Assembly (NCBI RefSeq): GCF_041346925.1
Contig: NZ_CP166840.1
Location: forward strand, 1,302,001-1,366,000
Origin: Agaribacterium sp. ZY112
GTDB lineage: Bacteria; Pseudomonadota; Gammaproteobacteria; Pseudomonadales; Cellvibrionaceae
Reading direction: 5' to 3'
DNA: 64,000 nucleotides
In this document: in pieces, positions 26,492 through 35,246 of the stretch
Numbering within the stretch: the stretch's first letter is position 1
How the letters are laid out: each line of letters opens with the position of its first letter
Translations under genes and position numbers: made by a program
The notes under the pieces: model-generated
What the model was told of the DNA's origin: nothing
Databases searched by the model: none
What the model saw: only the letters and a program-made list of their open reading frames with translations

Positions 26492-27904
26492 TTAGCTATT
26501 GGTTTTTAATACTGGCTTGGCTTCGTTTAGCCATTCATTTAATTGCACAAGATCTTGCTCTGTTAACATGCCGGCGACACCTTTAAGGCGCAAGCTACTC
26601 ATAATGTAGGTGTAAAGCGCGGCGTAATAATTTCGCTTGGCTTGATACAAGTTTTGTTGGGCATTTAAGACATCAACAAGATCACGGGTACCGACGCTAT
26701 AACCCGCTTGGGTCGCTTCTAAGGCGCTACTGGTAGAGATAATACCTTGCTCACGAGCATGTACGGTTGCAACGGTGGTTGTCACACTTAAGTGTTGAGA
26801 GCGCGCAGCTTGAACAACGTCTCGTTTGGCTTTTAGCCACTGCTCACGTGCTTGGATGGACTGTTGCTCGGCTTGTCTTCGAGAGGCGCTGACAGCGCCA
26901 CCATTATAGATAGGCACAGTTAAAGTTAGGCCAATGCTACTGTCATCAGAGTCTAGATCGCTGTTATAACCAAAGTCGGTTTCTCTATCGTCGTTATAGC
27001 TTGCATAGTTGCCGTTTAAGCTCAATACAGGGTAGTGGCCTGCTTTGGCTTGCTTAGCCTGACGACGGCTGGCTTCGGCTAGTGCCTCGGCTGCGGCTAA
27101 CTGAGGGTTGCCTTCAATAGCTCGGTCCACCCAAGCTTGGCGAGCAGCGGGTTGAGGGTTGCTAACGGCAAAGTTATCTTTGAGAGGGGCAATCTGCTGA
27201 TAGCTCTGACCGGTTAGTACTTCTAAGGCTTCAAAGCTAATACCTAGCTGGCCTTCTGCAATCAGCTTTTCAGCGACAGAGTTATCGTAAGCGGCTTTGG
27301 CTTCATGTACTTCTGTGATTGCGCTTAAGCCAACTTCAAAGCGTTGGCGAGTTTGTTCAAGCTGATGTTTAAGGGCGTCCTCTTCTGCTATTGCCGTAGA
27401 GTAATTATCACCAGCTAACAAAATATCAAAATAGGCTTGTGCGGTGCGCAAGATCAATTCTTGCTGAGCTGAGAGGTAGTTCGCTTCAGCAACATCCGCT
27501 GTCGACTTACCCGCTTTGTATGTCTGCCATGCGGCCATATCAAAAAGTGGTTGAACCAAGCTAATACCATAACCGCTATTGGTATTGTCGGTTTCACTGG
27601 GCAGCACTTGTGTGGTACTGCTTTCACTGCCGTCAACGCTTCTGTTGCTGCCGGTGTAATTAGCGCTGGCATTGATCTTGGGCAGTAGGGCTGAGCGTCC
27701 TAGTTTGCTGTCTTCTAAGCCCGCTTGATAAGCGGCTTGGGAAGCTTTGAATTCGTGGTCATTCTCAACTGCTTGCTGATAGATATAGTACAGATCTTCG
27801 GCTGTGCTGAATTGAGCGCTGAGGCCTAAGCAAGCTGCGATGCTAGCGTTGCGTAGAATATTGCGGTTGATACCGCGAGCAGAAAAAAGTTGTTTGAGCG
27901 TCAT
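26492..27904 (-). CDS. tolC: TolC family outer-membrane channel
   Basis: A 470-residue outer-membrane efflux protein with signal peptide ending near ...QFSTA. The two internal repeats begin with DLYYIYQQAVENDHEFKASQ and are rich in coiled-coil helices; motifs include LLPKINASANYTG, LVQPLFDMAAWQ, AQAYFDILLAGD, ETRQRFEVGLSAITEV-like (RQRFEVGLSAITEVHEAKA), and GYSVGTRDLVDVLNAQQNLYQAKRNYYAAL. TolC forms the outer-membrane exit duct for type I secretion and tripartite efflux. The position divergent from nudF matches E. coli. It is the only TolC-like gene in the window and a candidate partner for the HlyD-type adaptors at 57.5-62.5 kb. Confidence 0.94.
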   Translation of the reverse strand: MTLKQLFSARGINRNILRNASIAACLGLSAQFSTAEDLYYIYQQAVENDHEFKASQAAYQAGLEDSKLGRSALLPKINASANYTGSNRSVDGSESSTTQVLPSETDNTNSGYGISLVQPLFDMAAWQTYKAGKSTADVAEANYLSAQQELILRTAQAYFDILLAGDNYSTAIAEEDALKHQLEQTRQRFEVGLSAITEVHEAKAAYDNSVAEKLIAEGQLGISFEALEVLTGQSYQQIAPLKDNFAVSNPQPAARQAWVDRAIEGNPQLAAAEALAEASRRQAKQAKAGHYPVLSLNGNYASYNDDRETDFGYNSDLDSDDSSIGLTLTVPIYNGGAVSASRRQAEQQSIQAREQWLKAKRDVVQAARSQHLSVTTTVATVHAREQGIISTSSALEATQAGYSVGTRDLVDVLNAQQNLYQAKRNYYAALYTYIMSSLRLKGVAGMLTEQDLVQLNEWLNEAKPVLKTNS

Positions 27905-28071
27905 TGAGCGTCCTGGTCAATATGAACGTTAACTGAAGTCCTAAGTGCTGCTTATCATACATCGAGACTTGCTTGAAGGTTAGCCTTTTGTCATCTAGGG
28001 CTTTATCCGCATAGACAGGCCCTTAAGCCCTGCCTAAACTGGCGTTTTCAAATATGTGCAGTCATAGGTAA

Positions 28072-28701
28072 ATGATGAAGTCTTTAGGTCGTGCTGACTT
28101 AGGTCGTGCTGATGTCGAGATCCTTGAGCAAAAGACGGCTTTTCAGGGTTTTTTCCAGATATTGAGTTTTCGTTTACGTCACCGTTTATTTAAAGGTGGC
28201 TGGAGCGAAGACATTAAGCGTGAGCTCTTTCATCGAGGCGAAGCAGCTGCGGCAGTTCTCTATGACCCAATTAACGATCGACTTGGCCTTGTTGAGCAAT
28301 TTCGTATTGGCGCCTTAGATTCTGAGCATGGCCCTTGGTGTTTAGAGGTGGTTGCTGGCATGCTTGAGCCGGGGGAGACGGCTGAGCAAGTTATTTGCCG
28401 TGAGATTGAAGAAGAAGCCGGTATTACTAAGGTCGAGTTGGAGTTTGTCACCACCTATTACAGTACCCCAGGCGGCTGTAGTGAAAAAGTGCACTTATAC
28501 TGCGCTTTATGTGATCTTAGCGAAGCCGGTGGAGTCTATGGTTTAGACTATGAAGGTGAGGATATTCGCTTTCAAACTTATGCCCCTGATGAGGTCTTTG
28601 AACAAATGTACTGTGCACGCACAAATAATTCTGCGACTTTGATTGGCTTGCAATGGCTGCAAGCTCATCGAGCTAGCTTGCGTGCAAGGCTGCAAAAGTG
28701 A
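28072..28701 (+). CDS. nudF: ADP-ribose pyrophosphatase
   Basis: A 209-residue Nudix hydrolase that splits ADP-ribose to AMP and ribose 5-phosphate. The Nudix box is GMLEPGETAEQVICREIEEEAGI-like (Gly, Glu, REIEEEAG all present), with FRIGALDS and TYYSTPGGCSEKVHLYCA typical of the NudF subgroup. The N-terminal 15 residues contain a duplicated LGRAD, due to a 15-base tandem repeat. The first gene of the nudF-yqiB-cpdA block known from E. coli; its end overlaps yqiB by three bases. Start at either of the two adjacent ATGs. Confidence 0.93.
   Translation: MMKSLGRADLGRADVEILEQKTAFQGFFQILSFRLRHRLFKGGWSEDIKRELFHRGEAAAAVLYDPINDRLGLVEQFRIGALDSEHGPWCLEVVAGMLEPGETAEQVICREIEEEAGITKVELEFVTTYYSTPGGCSEKVHLYCALCDLSEAGGVYGLDYEGEDIRFQTYAPDEVFEQMYCARTNNSATLIGLQWLQAHRASLRARLQK
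28084..28113 (+). repeat. 15-base tandem duplication in the 5' end of nudF
   Basis: Two adjacent copies of TTAGGTCGTGCTGA(C/T) at 28084-28098 and 28099-28113 encode the repeated LGRAD. It is in frame and outside the Nudix fold, so probably neutral; it looks recent because the copies differ only at the last base. Confidence 0.8.
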
Positions 28702-29177
28702 GCCAGTACTTAGCCATTAAAAAGCGTCGCGAGGCGGCATCAGTCGATTTGCGTGGCCATATGGAGATATGTGAGCTGAACTATCATCGCTGTCTGCGTT
28801 TATTGCCCGGTTTACGTGATGAAGAGACGGAATGGCACTATCTAGCTGGCGGGCAGAATCCAATTAGTGTCGATATTCGCTGTACAGAAAAAACGCCTTA
28901 TACCTCGCTTGTTACGATTTCCCAAGCTTGTAAAGATATGTCTCTGCCGACTATGCAATTGCGTTTATATCACGATGCGGATGTCGCTGAAGTGATTGTG
29001 TTTGAAGGGCATAGGTATTGGCAGCCCCAGTATGATTACCCCAATCCTAAGATGTACGCTCCTGATGAGAAGTTCGAATTAAATCGCTTTTTGCGTGATT
29101 GGTTGGTCTTTTGTCACAATCACGGTTTAATGAAAGCTAAGCTTTGTGAATCAGTTCATATTACACGAAGGACTTAG
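28698..29177 (+). CDS. yqiB: DUF1249 family protein YqiB
   Basis: A 159-residue cytosolic protein matching the YqiB/DUF1249 family: HMEICELNYHRCLRLLPG, then RLYHDADVAEVIVFEGHRYW and PNPKMYAPDEKFELNRFL. It starts with GTG, overlapping the nudF stop codon (GTGA), which suggests coupling. The family is conserved between nudF and cpdA in gammaproteobacteria; its molecular role is not known. Confidence 0.9.
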   Translation: MSQYLAIKKRREAASVDLRGHMEICELNYHRCLRLLPGLRDEETEWHYLAGGQNPISVDIRCTEKTPYTSLVTISQACKDMSLPTMQLRLYHDADVAEVIVFEGHRYWQPQYDYPNPKMYAPDEKFELNRFLRDWLVFCHNHGLMKAKLCESVHITRRT

Positions 29178-29342
29178 CTTCACATTCTTTGAGTTAGGCC
29201 ACACACTGTTCTTATAGAACATAACGATACTTTGATATAAGCCGCTGCGTTAACTGCCAGCTTTTGAAGCCGCTTTTGAGCACTAGGATGGTGTTGTGCG
29301 GCTTTACTTGTATCTATTAAATTTAGAGCGCGTGTTTCGTCG

Positions 29343-30128
29343 ATGAATCGATTCAAACTGCTACAGATTACTGACTGCCATCTTGGTAGTTCACCACGAC
29401 AAACTTTGCTTGGTATGGATACTGATCAGAGTTTGCATGACGTGCTGCTTGCAGCAAAAGCGAATGAAGAGCCAGATATGATCGTTGTCTCTGGTGATGT
29501 AAGTGGTGATGCTGGTGCTTTATCTTATGCTCGTTTTTTAACGATTATTGATGAGTACTTCCCTTCAGTGCCTTTGGCTTGGTTGCCAGGCAATCATGAT
29601 AACCCCGAGCATATGCTCAGTGTTGGTCAGCATCCTATTGAACTAAGCCACTGCGTTGAGGGTTGGCATTTTATTTTTTTGGATTCGCGCATCCCTAGGC
29701 AAGAGGGGGGGCGTTTAGGCCCAAATGAGCTGGCTCGCTTAGAGCGTGAGTTAAGTGCCCACCCTACGCGTCCGACGGCGGTATTCCTTCATCATCAGCC
29801 TGTCGCTGTGGGTTGTGAGTGGTTAGATCAGTATGTAGTCGAAGATGCCGAGCGCTTTTTTGAGGTGCTAGATCGACACTCTCAAGTGAAGTTGGTGAGC
29901 TGGGGGCATGTGCATCAAAACTTTTATTGTGAGAGAAAGGGGGTGGCTTTAATGGCGACACCTTCTACATGTATACAGTTTTTGCCAAACAGTGATGAGT
30001 TTCAGTTGGATACGCAAATGCCTGGCTATCGAACTTACGAATTGTTTGATGACGGCAATTTTAAGACGCAGGTACGTAGAAGCGAAGAGAAAAATTATTT
30101 TATTGATATGGCCGCAACCGGCTATTAA
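29343..30128 (+). CDS. cpdA: 3',5'-cyclic-AMP phosphodiesterase
   Basis: A 261-residue cytosolic metallophosphoesterase that hydrolyses cAMP and so tunes CRP-dependent expression. The metal ligands are in LLQITDCHLG, VVSGDVSGDA, WLPGNHDN, VFLHHQPV and SWGHVHQNF, the full calcineurin-like set. The MDTDQSLHDVL segment after the first motif marks the CpdA branch. It follows yqiB after 165 bases. In E. coli it is followed directly by yqiA and parE; here two minus-strand genes intervene. Confidence 0.95.
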   Translation: MNRFKLLQITDCHLGSSPRQTLLGMDTDQSLHDVLLAAKANEEPDMIVVSGDVSGDAGALSYARFLTIIDEYFPSVPLAWLPGNHDNPEHMLSVGQHPIELSHCVEGWHFIFLDSRIPRQEGGRLGPNELARLERELSAHPTRPTAVFLHHQPVAVGCEWLDQYVVEDAERFFEVLDRHSQVKLVSWGHVHQNFYCERKGVALMATPSTCIQFLPNSDEFQLDTQMPGYRTYELFDDGNFKTQVRRSEEKNYFIDMAATGY

Positions 30129-30168
30129 TAAAATCTAAGAGGTTAACTTGGTAGATATGTTGGGCTTG

Positions 30169-30200
30169 AATGCGCTGAGTTTACTCAGCGCATTTTTTTT
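30169..30200. terminator. Strong terminator between cpdA and the outer-membrane protein gene
   Basis: An 11-base stem (AATGCGCTGAG / CTCAGCGCATT) with a four-base loop and a run of eight T on the plus strand. It should end cpdA transcription; the stem is symmetric so it may also serve the convergent gene. Confidence 0.92.
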
Positions 30201-30204
30201 GCCT

Positions 30205-30831
30205 TTAGAACGAGTAACTGGCACCAAAGGTCAGTTGTTGTTGCCACCAGAGGTCGCCATCTAAAGTGATAAGACAGCTGTTGTTTTGGCAGAAAATAGT
30301 TGAAGAGCTGTCAAATACAGTGCCAATGGCACGGGCTTCTATATTTAGGGCGATGTTCTTCATAACCCAGAAGCGAGCACCTAGGGCAGCAGTACCAGAT
30401 AGGTAGGTTTCGCTTTTGGAGGTGTCTGGGCTGTACTGGCTAGCGCCGATAGTCATTGCAAAATAAGGGTCAAATACTTTTGGGTTTTCGGCCCATTCGT
30501 AGGTGCCGCCGATTTGAAGATGTTGAGCTTTAAGGCTTGTATCGTAATCGCCAGTACCTGAATCGGTAGTGACAGAAACATCAATATTATTTTGTGAATA
30601 AAAGAACTCGTAAAAAAGACGGGCGCCGTCACGGCTGCCTTTTTGGTATTTGTGCAGGGATAGTTGTAGTAGTGAGCCTGGCTCTAAATCCATATCGGTA
30701 CCGTCACCGCCGCTGCTGGGGTCGCTCGCAAAGCTGTTACCGGTAGATAGATTAACGCGCCACTCGTCTTGCGCTGTGGCTGTGGTCGAGGCTAGCGCGC
30801 TCAATACAGCTAAAGTCAGCAATTTCTTCAT
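30205..30831 (-). CDS. Outer-membrane beta-barrel protein
   Basis: A 208-residue protein with signal peptide (MKKLLTLAVLSALASTTATA) and alternating strands through to the terminal GASYSF, the C-terminal aromatic used for barrel insertion. About eight amphipathic strands are visible, for example LLQLSLHKYQKGSRDGARLF and KAQHLQIGGTYEW. It contains one cysteine pair (FCQNNSC) in a late loop. Size fits an eight-stranded OmpW/OmpX-like barrel. Similar proteins occur widely in marine gammaproteobacteria without assigned roles. It lies 31 bases after the shikimate-kinase-like gene on the same strand. Confidence 0.82.
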   Translation of the reverse strand: MKKLLTLAVLSALASTTATAQDEWRVNLSTGNSFASDPSSGGDGTDMDLEPGSLLQLSLHKYQKGSRDGARLFYEFFYSQNNIDVSVTTDSGTGDYDTSLKAQHLQIGGTYEWAENPKVFDPYFAMTIGASQYSPDTSKSETYLSGTAALGARFWVMKNIALNIEARAIGTVFDSSSTIFCQNNSCLITLDGDLWWQQQLTFGASYSF

Positions 30832-30862
30832 TGTTTTTATTCCGTCCCGTACAAAATTGCAG

Positions 30863-31822
30863 CTATTGTAGCCTCTGTTTGTACTCTTGTGTGCTGATTT
30901 TTTCTACCAGTAGCTTTAGTTGTTCTAATGCGTGCTCTTGATCTAAGTTTTTACAGTCGAGCTTATAGTCTGCCCAGCGTTCATACAGGCCTTGTCTTTC
31001 AATAAATAACTCATTGAGGCCTTGGTGCGGGGCTCTTGCTAAGCCACGTTGGCTAAAATTTGTAATGCGTTTTTTTAGTATTGCTAAAGGCAGCTCTAGA
31101 TAAATAATGCTCCCTAGCTCTTTTAAATGCTGCATCGCTTCTTCACTGTAGATGGCACTGCCACCCGTTGCGATGACATTATGAGATGCCTCTAGTTTCA
31201 GTAAGTATTGCTCTTCAATATTGCGCAGTACTTGATAGCCGCTTTTATCGAGTATTTGCTGCAAAGAGCATTGCTCTTCTTTTTCTATTACTTGATCGCT
31301 ATCGATAAAAGGGCGTTTAAGTGCATGGGCCAGTGCTAAGCCTAGGGTTGATTTTCCCGAGCCGGGCATACCGATTAAAATAATGTTGGTCTGCGAAGTG
31401 TTTGTCATAGTGAGTCTGTTGTTATCGCTGTGTATTTGTAGCGCATACAAGGCCCTACTTAATAAGAGCAGGTGGAAAATCAAAAAAATAACTAGCCCAG
31501 CTTGGCTTTGCATGGGGGCTTCCCCTTGGTGGGTGAGTAAGGAGAAGAGGCTTAATAGGCTAAATAGAACGGCGCTTATTAACCACAGGCTGAGTCGCAG
31601 TTTAACCGAGCTGCTGACTAAACTGCTCATTAAATAGATGATTAGGCAGGGCAGGTAATAGCTAAGAATGTCGGCAAGTTGAGCTTGCTGGAAGTCTCTT
31701 TGGTAGCTGAAGACAATGGTGAGTAAAATAGCGGCAAAGCAATAGAAACTAGCTGAAGCGCGAAGTAAGGCCCAGCTAAGTTCGGCTTCATCACCTTTTA
31801 ATAATTTTAGAAAACGTCGCAC
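30863..31822 (-). CDS. Four-helix membrane domain fused to shikimate-kinase-like domain
   Basis: A 319-residue frame starting with GTG. Residues 1-130 contain four hydrophobic helices with no recognised family. Residues 139-310 are a shikimate-kinase-type P-loop kinase: IGMPGSGKST (Walker A), FIDSDQVIE (Asp contacting shikimate), LRNIEEQYLL (Arg), ATGGSAIYSEEAM in place of the usual GGG, the lid QRGLARAP, and LYERWADY. The GGS variant occurs in a second shikimate-kinase-like group whose substrate is not certain. An internal ATG (31408) could start a soluble kinase, but no Shine-Dalgarno precedes it, and the two parts are in one uninterrupted frame. It may be a membrane-tethered kinase. It is not the usual aroK, which would neighbour aroB. 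Confidence 0.78.
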   Translation of the reverse strand: MRRFLKLLKGDEAELSWALLRASASFYCFAAILLTIVFSYQRDFQQAQLADILSYYLPCLIIYLMSSLVSSSVKLRLSLWLISAVLFSLLSLFSLLTHQGEAPMQSQAGLVIFLIFHLLLLSRALYALQIHSDNNRLTMTNTSQTNIILIGMPGSGKSTLGLALAHALKRPFIDSDQVIEKEEQCSLQQILDKSGYQVLRNIEEQYLLKLEASHNVIATGGSAIYSEEAMQHLKELGSIIYLELPLAILKKRITNFSQRGLARAPHQGLNELFIERQGLYERWADYKLDCKNLDQEHALEQLKLLVEKISTQEYKQRLQ

Positions 31823-31901
31823 AATATAAAGCCTTAGGTGCTTTTCATTAAGTAGCTCAGCGCCTTAGCATTATTAAGCGCAGTTTTTAGTAGACACTAG
31901 T

Positions 31902-32480
31902 ATGGCTGATAAACACGTAATCTACATTCATGGTTTTTTGAGTTCGCCGCGCTCTTTTAAGGCTCAGGCAACAGAAGAGTGGTTAAGAGCTCATCGTTCA
32001 GATCTTGTTTTTCATTGCCCCCAGCTGAGTTCTTATCCCGAGAAGGCTAAGCAGCAACTAAGCACCTTATTAAACTCTTTACCCAATGCGGTGGCGATAG
32101 GTAGCTCCTTGGGTGGCTATTGGGCATCCCACTTTGTTGAGCTTGGTTTACTCAGCAAGGCCGTATTGGTGAATCCGGCTGTTTCTCCTCACACACGCTT
32201 TCAAAGCTATGTTGGGCAAGAGCTTAAGAGTTATTACAGTGATGATAGCTATTGCCTTCAGGCAAAAGATCTAGCGACCTTGGCCGAATGTGAAAGTGGG
32301 GCTCTAAAGGATGTGTCGCGCTATTGGTTGTTACAACAAAAGGGAGATGAGGTGCTGGATTGGACTATGGCCGCGCAGCGTTATCGCGCTTGTCGTTCAA
32401 CGATCGAAGACGGAGGTAACCACAGTTTTGAAGCTTACGAGCGTTGGATTCCAGAAGTTATTCGTTTTTTAGTCGATTAG
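31902..32480 (+). CDS. yqiA: YqiA-type esterase
   Basis: A 192-residue alpha/beta hydrolase of the YqiA/UPF0227 family. The oxyanion segment is VIYIHGFLSSPRSFKA; the nucleophile serine is in AIGSSLGGYWASHF; the acid and base lie in QQKGDEVLDW and DGGNHSFEAYERW. E. coli YqiA hydrolyses palmitoyl-CoA and p-nitrophenyl esters in vitro. It belongs to the cpdA-yqiA-parE neighbourhood, here flanked on both sides by minus-strand insertions. Confidence 0.92.
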   Translation: MADKHVIYIHGFLSSPRSFKAQATEEWLRAHRSDLVFHCPQLSSYPEKAKQQLSTLLNSLPNAVAIGSSLGGYWASHFVELGLLSKAVLVNPAVSPHTRFQSYVGQELKSYYSDDSYCLQAKDLATLAECESGALKDVSRYWLLQQKGDEVLDWTMAAQRYRACRSTIEDGGNHSFEAYERWIPEVIRFLVD

Positions 32481-32500
32481 TGCAAGCTCAAAGACAAAAG

Positions 32501-32523
32501 CTGAGGGCGTATTCGGCCCTCAG
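32501..32523 (-). terminator. Terminator after the nitrate reductase gene
   Basis: An eight-base perfect stem (CTGAGGGC / GCCCTCAG) with a seven-base loop lies between the convergent yqiA and nasA. On the minus strand it is followed by CTTTTGTCTTT, so it probably terminates the nas transcript; the plus side is less T-rich. Confidence 0.7.
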
Positions 32524-32528
32524 TTGCC

Positions 32529-35246
32529 TTAGCTGGCCAACTCTGTTGCTAGGGCTGTGGCGTCTGTGGCTAGAGCCGCTGCATCGTCAACCATGGCGCT
32601 GAGCTCGGGTATACAGGAGCCACAGTTGGTACCACATTTGAGTTTAGCACCAAGCGCTTCTGCTGATGTCGCGCCTTCACTGATTGCGTCTTTAATCTGG
32701 TTTTCACCAATCTGGAAGCAAGAACAGACAATAGCGCCCGGACTTTGACTATCATCACCTGCATTACCGGCTAACAAGGTAAAGCGTTCTTCTGGTGTGA
32801 TCTCTTTACCAAGGCGCGTGGTGAGCCAGTGCATATTAGGGAGTTTGCTTGGTTCTTGATCGATAAATAGAGCAATACTTAATATACCGCCTCTAAAACC
32901 CAAAAAGCGTGAGTAATTAGCCTGCTTGTCTTCCAGTGTTACCCAGTCATCAATTTGAGGGTAAAGCTGGTTTAGCCACGCTTGCCAATCATCGACTTCT
33001 TTTTCATCGGCCAAGGCGTAGTTGAAGCCCGAATTTAGTGTCATTTTGGCCCAGTAATCACAGTGGGGCTCCACTTCCAGCGTGGACAGTAAGTAACCTT
33101 GCCACAAGGCATTGTAGGCGCGGGTTTTAACGGGGCTGTGTTTAAATTCTGGTTGGCCACAAAAGGGGTCAGTAATAGCATTGACTAAGGCGTCTGCACG
33201 AGCGCTGGAGGCATAAACTTTATTCCAGTGCATAGGAACAAATGCTTCCCCTAGACGCTGATCAAGGCTGATTTTAGCACGACCTAAATAGCGACTATTT
33301 TGATTTCTCAGCTCAACCAGTTGCTCACTTTGAATACCAAAGGTTTCGGCGTCTTTAGGGTGTACTTGCACATAAGGCTCTTCTACATGGGCAAGTAGGC
33401 GTGCCGCTTTACCTGTGCGAGTCATTGTATGCCACTGGTCGCGAATACGACCGGTATTCATGATGAGTTCGCCTTTTACAGCAGGCTTTTTAGGGTAGCT
33501 GGCTTTAATGGGGATAAGCTTGGCGCGCTTATTGGGGGTAAAAAACTGACCGTCTTCAAACAGACGCTGGCTGCCTTCAGGTTTGTCGGAGCTTATGGGC
33601 CAGCGGCGAGGGCTAAAGTTTTCATAGTCCTCAAGGCTGATATCTTTTAAGCCGCTAATATCAAAGGCGCGACTCTTGTTGTTCTCAAGCCCACTTAAGG
33701 CGGCGTGCTCGCGGAAAATTTCAACGGGGTGCTGGTAGTTAAAGGCTTCTTTATAACCAAGACGCTTGGCAAAGTCGCACATGATCTGCCAGTCGTTACG
33801 GGCACTGCCTGGTGCTGGCATAAAGCCTTTTTGCAGACTGATGCAGCGCTCACTATTGGTAACGGTGCCGTGCTTTTCGCTCCAGCTAGTTGCGGGTAAT
33901 AAGACGTTGGCGGTGGCTGCGGTATCGGAGTTGGCCATGCATTCACTGACGATAACCAAGTCGCACTTTTCTAAAGCGGCTTTCACTCTATTTGCTTCTG
34001 GCATCGAAACCACAGGGTTGGTGGCCATAATCCAGATCGCTTTGATCTTTCCCTCTTCTACTGCACGAAACATATCAACGGCCTTAAGGCCTTCTTGTTT
34101 GGCTATATTGGGAGCCTGCCAAAACTTTTCTACACGCTCAATGGCGTCGTCGGTGAAGCCCATATGCGCTGCAAATTGGTTAGCTAGGCCGCCAACTTCG
34201 CGCCCGCCCATGGCATTGGGCTGGCCGGTGATAGAAAATGGCGCTGCCCCGACTTTGCCTATTTTACCCGTCGCCAAGTGGCAGTTGATGATGGCATTGC
34301 CTTTATCAACCCCAGAAGAGCTTTGATTAACGCCCTGAGAAAATAGGGTGATGGCTTTGTCATTGTTGGCAAACAGTTCGTACACTTGCTCAACGGCTTC
34401 AATGCTTAGGTCACATGCCTCTGCCGCTGCAGTGATAGTGGGTACTTGCTCTTGAGCCGTCTTTAGGGTCTCATCAAAACCATCGCAGTGCTGCTGAATG
34501 TAGTCGTGATCAATTTTATTGTTGTCGGCGAGGTAGCTTAAAAGGCCATTAAAGAAAAAGGCATCACTGCCCGGGCTTAATGGCAGATGAATGTCGGCAA
34601 TATCGCAACTGGCTGTACGTCTAGGATCAAGAACAACCACTTTAAAATTGCGCTCTTTTTTGGCTTTGACGATGCGCTGATAAATAATTGGGTGGGCATA
34701 AGCCGCATTTGAGCCAACTAAGATAAGTAGATCGCTTTGCTCAAGATCTTCATAGCTCGCCGGTACGGCATCGCTGCCAAAGGCACGTTTATGGGCGACA
34801 ACAGCACTGGCCATACAGAGGCGGCTATTGGTATCAATATTCGAGGTGCCAACAAAGCCTTTCATGAGCTTATTGGCAACGTAATAATCTTCAGTCAGTA
34901 GCTGCCCACTCAGGTAAAACGCGACGGAATCGGGACCGTGTTCTTTGACGATGTCTTGCCATCGCCCGGCAACATAATCGAGAGCGCTGTCCCAGTCGGT
35001 TTCTTGACCGTTGATTTGAGGTCGTAATAAGCGGTTTGTGCTGTCTAGGGTTTCGTGCAACGACGAGCCCTTTACACAGAGACGCCCTTGGTTCGCAGGG
35101 TGTTGTTTAATCCCTTTTACGCCTGTTACTTGGCCGGCCTCAACTGTGGCTTCTACTCCGCAGCCTACACCGCAGTAGGGGCAGGTTGTAAGATGGTTTT
35201 TGCTGCTTGCAATGACTGAACTCATACTACTGTTTGTTTCCAACAT
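32529..35246 (-). CDS. nasA: Assimilatory nitrate reductase, catalytic subunit
   Basis: A 905-residue cytosolic molybdopterin enzyme reducing nitrate to nitrite. Near the N-terminus the [4Fe-4S] cysteines are in TTCPYCGVGCGVEA and GRLCVKG. The molybdenum-ligating Cys is in NIDTNSRLCMASAV. Other markers are DPRRTASCDIADIHLPL, GQPNAMGGREVGGLAN and the C-terminal molydopterin-dinucleotide fold (GRIRDQWHTMTRTG). At the end, CSCFQIGENQI and KCGTNCGSCIPEL form a BFD-like [2Fe-2S] domain, as in NasA of Klebsiella-type systems. It starts immediately at the stop of the reductase gene. An in-frame ATG 21 bases downstream is another possible start. Confidence 0.94.
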   Translation of the reverse strand: MLETNSSMSSVIASSKNHLTTCPYCGVGCGVEATVEAGQVTGVKGIKQHPANQGRLCVKGSSLHETLDSTNRLLRPQINGQETDWDSALDYVAGRWQDIVKEHGPDSVAFYLSGQLLTEDYYVANKLMKGFVGTSNIDTNSRLCMASAVVAHKRAFGSDAVPASYEDLEQSDLLILVGSNAAYAHPIIYQRIVKAKKERNFKVVVLDPRRTASCDIADIHLPLSPGSDAFFFNGLLSYLADNNKIDHDYIQQHCDGFDETLKTAQEQVPTITAAAEACDLSIEAVEQVYELFANNDKAITLFSQGVNQSSSGVDKGNAIINCHLATGKIGKVGAAPFSITGQPNAMGGREVGGLANQFAAHMGFTDDAIERVEKFWQAPNIAKQEGLKAVDMFRAVEEGKIKAIWIMATNPVVSMPEANRVKAALEKCDLVIVSECMANSDTAATANVLLPATSWSEKHGTVTNSERCISLQKGFMPAPGSARNDWQIMCDFAKRLGYKEAFNYQHPVEIFREHAALSGLENNKSRAFDISGLKDISLEDYENFSPRRWPISSDKPEGSQRLFEDGQFFTPNKRAKLIPIKASYPKKPAVKGELIMNTGRIRDQWHTMTRTGKAARLLAHVEEPYVQVHPKDAETFGIQSEQLVELRNQNSRYLGRAKISLDQRLGEAFVPMHWNKVYASSARADALVNAITDPFCGQPEFKHSPVKTRAYNALWQGYLLSTLEVEPHCDYWAKMTLNSGFNYALADEKEVDDWQAWLNQLYPQIDDWVTLEDKQANYSRFLGFRGGILSIALFIDQEPSKLPNMHWLTTRLGKEITPEERFTLLAGNAGDDSQSPGAIVCSCFQIGENQIKDAISEGATSAEALGAKLKCGTNCGSCIPELSAMVDDAAALATDATALATELAS

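Noticed and set aside
33766..34326. 186-codon plus-strand frame opposite nasA
   Set aside because: It lies wholly within the well-supported nitrate reductase gene, has no initiation signal, and reads as low-complexity Ala/Ser/Leu sequence typical of antisense frames.
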